A stretch of DNA of 64,000 nucleotides from contig CM049317.1 in the NCBI GenBank assembly GCA_026874595.1, positions 24,952,401 to 25,016,400 on the forward strand, written 5' to 3'. Origin of the DNA: Sipunculus nudus. Lineage: Eukaryota; Annelida; Sipuncula; Golfingiida; Sipunculidae. Position numbers and translations under genes: made by a program. Positions 60,340 through 64,000 of this stretch are shown one piece after another. Within the stretch, counting starts at the first letter, position 1. Each line of letters begins with the position of its first letter. Under the pieces are notes generated by a model. The model had not been told where the DNA came from. It ran no database searches and worked only from the letters and a program-made list of their open reading frames with translations.

Positions 60340-61110
60340 CCCGTCTTCAGTCTATTTGACAATAATTACACAGATACTTTGCCAGCTGTCTAGTATTATT
60401 TTCGCACAACCAAGATATTTTTATCATTTTCTGTTAAAGAAGGTTCTGATCTGTTTATAAAAAGATATACCTGACGTTCCTGCTCATACAAAATGCAAAG
60501 GCAATGCAAAAGGAAGTAAACCTCCTTTTTAATACACTCCTTACATTTAAAACAGACTCTTTGTTCAATAATAAGCGACGACATCTGCTTTTTCAAATGC
60601 CAAAGGTAAAACCCCCATTTTAAACTGAGGTAAAAAGTATAACTTTATATATAGCTTTATATATATTCCAAATCCTGGTTTGGGTAATTTTTCTCTCCAT
60701 TCAATATTCATAACATGTCCTATTTAATTGAATATTTTAGCCATTGAACATTCTGTAATATTGTCAAAATTGTTTCACATCCACAATCTTCAAAAAGGTA
60801 CATTATAGTGGAATTGTTTTCTAATAAAGCATATTCCATAAAAATATTTGCTCATATAATCTATTGTCATCTATTTTGATAATAATTCTATTCCACAATG
60901 TCACCATATTCATTATAAAACGGTATTTAAGGAGTATCAAGCCTACATCACCTTGGATGGCTAATTTTGGAACAAATCTGTTTAGTCCCAAAAATATTCT
61001 GCCATTGCATATTCGTTTGAAAATTTTCTAATCTAGGAAACTGATCATCACAATATATTTCTGAACCATAGTCAATAATTGGCACTACACAAACATGATA
61101 AGCAATGCCT
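60340..61110 (-). pseudogene. Non-LTR retrotransposon fragment, C-terminal region
   Basis: The minus strand from ~61110 reads GGIAYHVCVVPIIDYGSE (the P-x-x-x-Y-G-x-E box after the reverse transcriptase). After a frame change come FLGLNRFVPKLAIQGDVGLI and KYRFIMNMVTLWNRII, typical of the segment that follows in LINE proteins. Further on, CFKCK with KKEVYFLLHC and LYEQERQ (60400-60580) resembles the C-x-x-C ... H-F-L-x-x-C-x-x-Y-x-x-x-R C-terminus. Several frameshifts and stops show it is dead. The clade is uncertain. Its first 40 bases overlap the segment shared with the 5.17-kb units. Confidence 0.7.
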
Positions 61111-61418
61111 CCGGAGTAGAGCACAGGGCAAAAATAGAGTTCGAATCTCAGGCGAGGCAGTGAGATATTTAACAGTCACCCCCTACATAGATTGCACCCT
61201 CTGCAGGCTTAATGGGGTGCCTGTGCCCAGCACTCGTGTCTCATTTTCAAACGAGTGCTCTTTCGGGGGCCCTAGGTGTTAAAACAAAAAAAATAGGGAT
61301 GATACAAACCGAGGACCCGCAGAAGCAATACCCCAAGATACCATTTCTTGTAAAGTAGACGTAGAAGATGTTAGTGTAGATTCAGAAAATATCCTGGGCG
61401 TAAAATTTCGTGGTTTTT
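61070..61418. repeat. Second locus of the ~350-bp segment found in each array unit
   Basis: Matches unit 1 positions 3471-3820 from AGTCAATAATTGG to TTTCGTGGTTTTT, with about 6% differences in the first ~220 bases. Differences include GTTAG for GTAAG near 61370. To the left, LINE coding sequence reads through into it without a break. To the right, gypsy integrase sequence starts within ~5 bases. The array copies lack the LINE on the left, so this locus keeps a longer context. The tRNA-like GTAGAGCACAGGGC and GAGTTCGAATCTC are both conserved. Confidence 0.9.
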
Positions 61419-61423
61419 CAATA

Positions 61424-61927
61424 AGCCCAATCAGAATCCTCCTAAGGCCCCACTTAGGCCTATTCCTGCTTTCGAGGAACCATTCAATAGAATTATTGTT
61501 GATTGCGCCAAAAACAAAATCTGGACATGAATATTTGCTGACAATTATGTGCTCATCTACCAGGTTCCCTGAGGCAATACCATTGCGCAAAATTTATGCC
61601 AAAAGTGTTGGCAAAGCTCCAACCAAGTTTCTTTTACAATTTTTTGATTACCAAAATCCGTCCAGTCTGACCAAGGGTCTAATCTTATGTCTGGCTTATT
61701 CCAACAAGTTATGCTAGAGCTAGGTATAAAACAGTACAGCTCTTCGCCTTCCCATCCTGCGTTTTCACCAGACATTAAAAAAACATGATCAGGACTTATT
61801 GCTATGACACACAGAAAGACTGGAATGAAGGAATCCACCCATTGCTGCTTCCTGTCAGAGTATCCTTTTAATAGTCCTTGGGTTTCGGTCCTTTTGAACT
61901 ATTTTTGGACACTTCGTTCGAGGTCCA
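61424..61927 (+). pseudogene. Ty3/gypsy integrase core, broken
   Basis: The plus strand reads KPNQNPPKAPLRPIPAFEEPF, close to the linker after the integrase zinc finger, then RIIVDCA with the first catalytic Asp, and KTKSGHEYLLTIMCSSTRF. In a second frame the motif around the second catalytic Asp, QSDQGSN, lies near 61664-61685. The segment that should carry the third catalytic residue (Glu) is deleted between SHPA and FHQTLK (~61755-61765), and at least three frame changes occur. It ends with SPWVS/PFELF-type sequence near 61905. The zinc finger and C-terminal part are missing. It lies upstream of reverse transcriptase on the same strand, unlike most gypsy elements. Confidence 0.82.
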
Positions 61928-61935
61928 TAGAAACT

Positions 61936-62250
61936 GGCATGAAGAACTTGCCAGCTACGTTCCATCGCTTCATCCATATGGCTGTCAAGGACATTCAGGG
62001 CTGCGACGCATATATTGGTGACCTCATCGTGTACAGCGACACCTGGGAGAAACATATGCAAATTCTTCGCGACCTCTTCGAAAGACTCAGTGAAGCACCG
62101 TCAACTAAGAAAAATCTGAGTTTTGTCATGCAAAAGTAACATTTTTGGGTCATATTGTAGGGCAGGGTCAGGTAAAACCTGTTGATGCTAAGAAAAGTGC
62201 AATTTCTGCATTTCCTAGACCAGAAAACGTAGCAAATAATGCGGTTTTTT
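61936..62250 (+). pseudogene. Ty3/gypsy reverse transcriptase, 3' half only
   Basis: Starts at GMKNLPATFHRF, the end of the finger/palm region, and continues to the catalytic box and the following connector, where the reading frame changes near 62136 and again in the T-run near 62247. The catalytic box reads YIGD (62011-62022) where the family has Y/F-I-D-D, so the first catalytic Asp is lost. The upstream half of the domain is absent: integrase sequence abuts at ~61930. The connector in the second frame has GQGQVKPVDA and AFPRPENV, standard for gypsy elements. Confidence 0.85.
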
Positions 62251-62811
62251 TTTGGTATGGTTGGATACTACAGGAAGTTTTGTCCAAATTTTTCTGCTGT
62301 AGCTGAACCTTTGACTGATTTGTTAAAGAAGAAACAAAAGTTTGTGTGGAGTGTTCAGTGTGAAAATACATTTCAGAATTTGAAAACAATTCTGCAGGGT
62401 TCACCAGTTTTGGCAGCTCCAGATTTTTCTGTTCCTTTTAAGTTAGCTGTAGATGCTAGTAATACTGCTGCTGGTGCTGTGTTGTTACAAGAAGGCAATG
62501 ATGGCAAAGATCATCCAATTTGTTATTTCTCAAGAAAGTTTAATGCAAAGCAGAAAAACTACTCCACTTTTGAAAAAGAATGTTTGGCTTTGATTTTGGC
62601 GTTGCAACATTTGGAAGTTTATGTTACTTCATCAGTCAGGCCTATTATTCTCTTCAGTGATCACAATCCCCTCACGTTCATGAACAAGCTGAAGTGTAAA
62701 AATCAAAGACTGTTGAGATGGAGTTTGTTCTTTCAGGATTACAACCTTGAAATCAAACACATTAAAGGGAAAGAAAATGTACTTGCCGATTGCTTATCGA
62801 GATGTTTATGA
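62239..62811 (+). CDS. Ty3/gypsy RNase H domain (open frame of 190 codons)
   Basis: An uninterrupted frame begins in the RT-RNase H tether (GMVGYYRKFCPNFSA) and covers the RNase H domain: LAVDASNTAAGAVL with the first Asp, ECLALILAL with the Glu, and LFSDHNPLTF with the next Asp. It ends LADCLSRCL and a stop. All catalytic positions I can place are present, unlike the integrase and RT pieces. In most gypsy pol genes integrase follows the L-A-D-x-L-S-R box. Here a stop comes three codons after the box, and a purine tract plus LTR lie 122 bp beyond it. The ATG is only the first in-frame one, since in life this would be part of a polyprotein. It degrades the RNA of the RNA-DNA hybrid during reverse transcription. 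Confidence 0.88.
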   Translation: MRFFFGMVGYYRKFCPNFSAVAEPLTDLLKKKQKFVWSVQCENTFQNLKTILQGSPVLAAPDFSVPFKLAVDASNTAAGAVLLQEGNDGKDHPICYFSRKFNAKQKNYSTFEKECLALILALQHLEVYVTSSVRPIILFSDHNPLTFMNKLKCKNQRLLRWSLFFQDYNLEIKHIKGKENVLADCLSRCL

Positions 62812-62932
62812 AATGTTGTAAACAAGATGTTTATGTAATGCTGTAAATAAGATGATTTTTTTAGATGTTGTACAAATTTAGTGATTGTGATCGCAAAAAG
62901 AAAGTTTTCCGAGAAACCTTTCTTTTTCCTAC

Positions 62933-62943
62933 AGGAGGGGGAG
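62933..62943 (+). other. Polypurine tract before the LTR
   Basis: AGGAGGGGGAG lies immediately before the LTR start TGTTACA. This is the position and composition expected for the plus-strand primer of an LTR retrotransposon. Confidence 0.85.
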
Positions 62944-63210
62944 TGTTACAGGTGCCCTTTTTATTGTGTGACACGGACGTGGCTCGTGTTGTGGGGTTTC
63001 TTGCTTGGCCGCTTGTTACATTCTCGGTTTAATCCGCACTGGTTGAACTCTTGTTGTCATGCTAGCTTGGGGCGAGCTCACGTGTACACCGTGGTGTGTA
63101 GAGGCACAGCGATATTCTTTAAGATGATACCTGTAACGCGTGTTTACTGTGTTGTGTAAGATCTTCTATACTATTCGAGAAGTAGAAAATTCTCGGCTTG
63201 GGGTGATGAG

Positions 63211-63220
63211 TATATAAAAG
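63211..63220 (+). promoter_or_regulatory. TATA box of the LTR promoter
   Basis: TATATAAAAG within the LTR, followed by GGGGCTGTG. Transcription would start about 25-30 bp downstream, with polyadenylation signals 175 and 335 bp further on. Confidence 0.65.
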
Positions 63221-63570
63221 GGGCTGTGTTCTAGAGCCGGGAGAGCAGCAGAGAAGATTTCCAGCGGACGCAGAAGCGTGTGTCAGTTGCTGGGACCTTA
63301 TCCGACGAGTGCGGTAAAATATAGATTTTCTTTGGGACTTCAGTTTACATCCTGGATTGTTACAAGAGCTTTCCACTGGACTGTCATTCTCCGAGAATAA
63401 ACATTTAAAGAACTTATCGTTGTGACGGTGGTGGTATCCAGGTACTGTGCACTTTGAATATTTTACTGTGTGGTTGTATTGATTTGTTTGTATACCGCTG
63501 TTTACTGTTTAATAGTATTGATTTAGTGTATTGTAATGTTAGGGTTGTTTTAAGAATAAATTAAAGTTAT

Positions 63571-63661
63571 TTGTTAACAAAAAAACAATGACTTCTTTAT
63601 TCATTCCCTTTGACATTTCATGCTGCCTAGTGTTACAGAATCTGACTTTTTTTTTATCTCC
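63571..63661. repeat. ~90-bp direct repeat, copy inside the LTR
   Basis: From TTGTTAACAAAA through CTTCTTTATTCATTCCC, CTGCCTAGTGTTACAGA and TTTTTATCTCC. It recurs at 63913-64000 with about ten differences. The offset is ~340 bp. Confidence 0.88.
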
Positions 63662-63726
63662 ATTACAAAATTTTGTGTTCATCACGCATACATGATCTGT
63701 TTATATTAGGTTTCGTAACATAAAAT

Positions 63727-63744
63727 TGGGGGCTCGTATGGGAT
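63727..63744 (+). other. Primer binding site, tRNA-Pro type
   Basis: TGGGGGCTCGTATGGGAT lies 6 bp after the LTR end. It equals the classical tRNA-Pro primer binding site (TGGGGGCTCGTCCGGGAT) except at two positions. This marks the LTR as a 5' LTR of a downstream element. Confidence 0.8.
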
Positions 63745-63873
63745 GCTTAATAGTTTTGACAATTTATTAGGCTTGACCTGGACATACATTGTTTACAAGA
63801 TTACATATTGTTTACAATACATTGTTTACAGGATTTATCTCAGTGGTTTTTCGTTATTGTTTCACATCTTAAC

Positions 63874-63951
63874 ATGGCAGATTTCAAACCTGAGACATTT
63901 GTTATATGTAATTTGTTAACAAAAGAACACTCACTTCTTTATTCATTCCCC
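63874..63951 (+). pseudogene. Possible gag start, interrupted
   Basis: The first ATG after the primer binding site opens MADFKPETFVICNLLTKE and stops after 25 codons. The M-A-x-F-x-P-E-x-F opening is the kind seen in gag proteins of such elements, but this is weak. The frame runs into a copy of LTR sequence (63913 on), so gag may be cut there by a second LTR piece or a duplication. Confidence 0.35.
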
Positions 63952-64000
63952 TAGACATTTTACGCTGCCTGGTGTTACAGAGTCTGAATTTTTTATCTCC
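63913..64000. repeat. ~90-bp direct repeat, copy after the primer binding site
   Basis: Second copy of the LTR 3'-part sequence, reaching the window edge, so its full length is unknown. It could begin a further LTR remnant or a ~340-bp tandem unit that includes the primer binding site. Confidence 0.85.

Larger units (their letters stand above)
62944..63720 (+). mobile_element. Long terminal repeat, 777 bp
   Basis: Starts TGTTAC and ends GTAACA, a 6-bp inverted repeat of the TG...CA form. A purine tract precedes it and a primer binding site follows it. Internal signals in the expected order are a TATA box (TATATAAAAG, 63211-63220), then AATAAA at 63396-63401 and again at 63555-63560. It acts as the 3' LTR for the upstream pol and, by position, as the 5' LTR for whatever follows. 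Confidence 0.82.

Noticed and set aside
61496-61717. Functional integrase gene
   Set aside because: The open frame covers only part of the domain. The second catalytic Asp is out of frame and the Glu region is deleted.

Overview
This is a window of metazoan (eukaryotic) nuclear DNA with almost no ordinary single-copy genes. Several features point to an animal: GT-AG bounded exons, tRNA-like SINE sequence, non-LTR and Ty3/gypsy retrotransposon pieces, a pogo-type DNA transposon, and large satellites. A marine invertebrate, perhaps a mollusc, is my best guess. That is an inference from the mix of repeats and not something the sequence proves. No bacterial operons, rRNA or CRISPR arrays are present.

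Layout. (1) 1-29081: six head-to-tail copies of a ~5.17 kb unit. The last copy is truncated and the array runs off the left edge of the window. Each unit carries a pair of diverged but alignable 102-bp segments. Each segment has a good splice acceptor, a GTAAG donor, phase 1-1 and an open 33-codon frame ending SEVERS. These look like tandemly duplicated exons inside a tandemly duplicated locus, so the array may be the repeat-coding part of one intron-rich gene for a repetitive protein. Units 1-3 and 4-6 form two subfamilies. In units 4-6 a 72-bp deletion removes the acceptor of the second exon. (2) 29082-33290: unique DNA, a decayed minus-strand gypsy pol fragment (~30255-30945), and a GC-rich repeat built on GCGCGGTAGCAAAT with a ~248-bp period. 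(3) 33290-45340: a 77-bp satellite whose unit holds the hairpin GGGTTAGGGTAACCC. It is split by two blocks of foreign DNA: ~2.57 kb (36798-39368), with a ~350-bp degenerate internal repeat, and a complete 2376-bp pogo-like transposon (39409-41784) with 21-bp inverted ends inserted at a TA. (4) 45341-47765: AT-rich unique DNA with one possible Cys-rich terminal exon on the minus strand.

(5) 47766-59560: a second satellite. Every monomer carries a 9+1+9 palindrome (GCAAATAGC-T/A-GCTATTTGC). Monomers are ~100 bp to the left and mostly ~139 bp to the right, with higher-order repeats of ~1000, 1056 and 1608 bp. (6) 59561-61110: two non-LTR retrotransposon fragments on the minus strand. (7) 61070-61418: a diverged second locus of a segment also found in each 5.17-kb unit. 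It starts exactly where array copy 6 stops. (8) 61424-64000: the 3' part of a Ty3/gypsy element in the unusual order integrase, reverse transcriptase, RNase H. A purine tract and a 777-bp LTR (TGTTAC...GTAACA) follow, and directly behind the LTR lies a tRNA-Pro-type primer binding site. The single LTR therefore closes one element and opens the next.

The window reads as layered repeat turnover: local duplication amplified the satellites and the 5.17-kb unit, and transposons then landed in them. All internal open frames of the satellites are by-products of repeat sequence. The best candidate for something undescribed is the exon-bearing 5.17-kb array.
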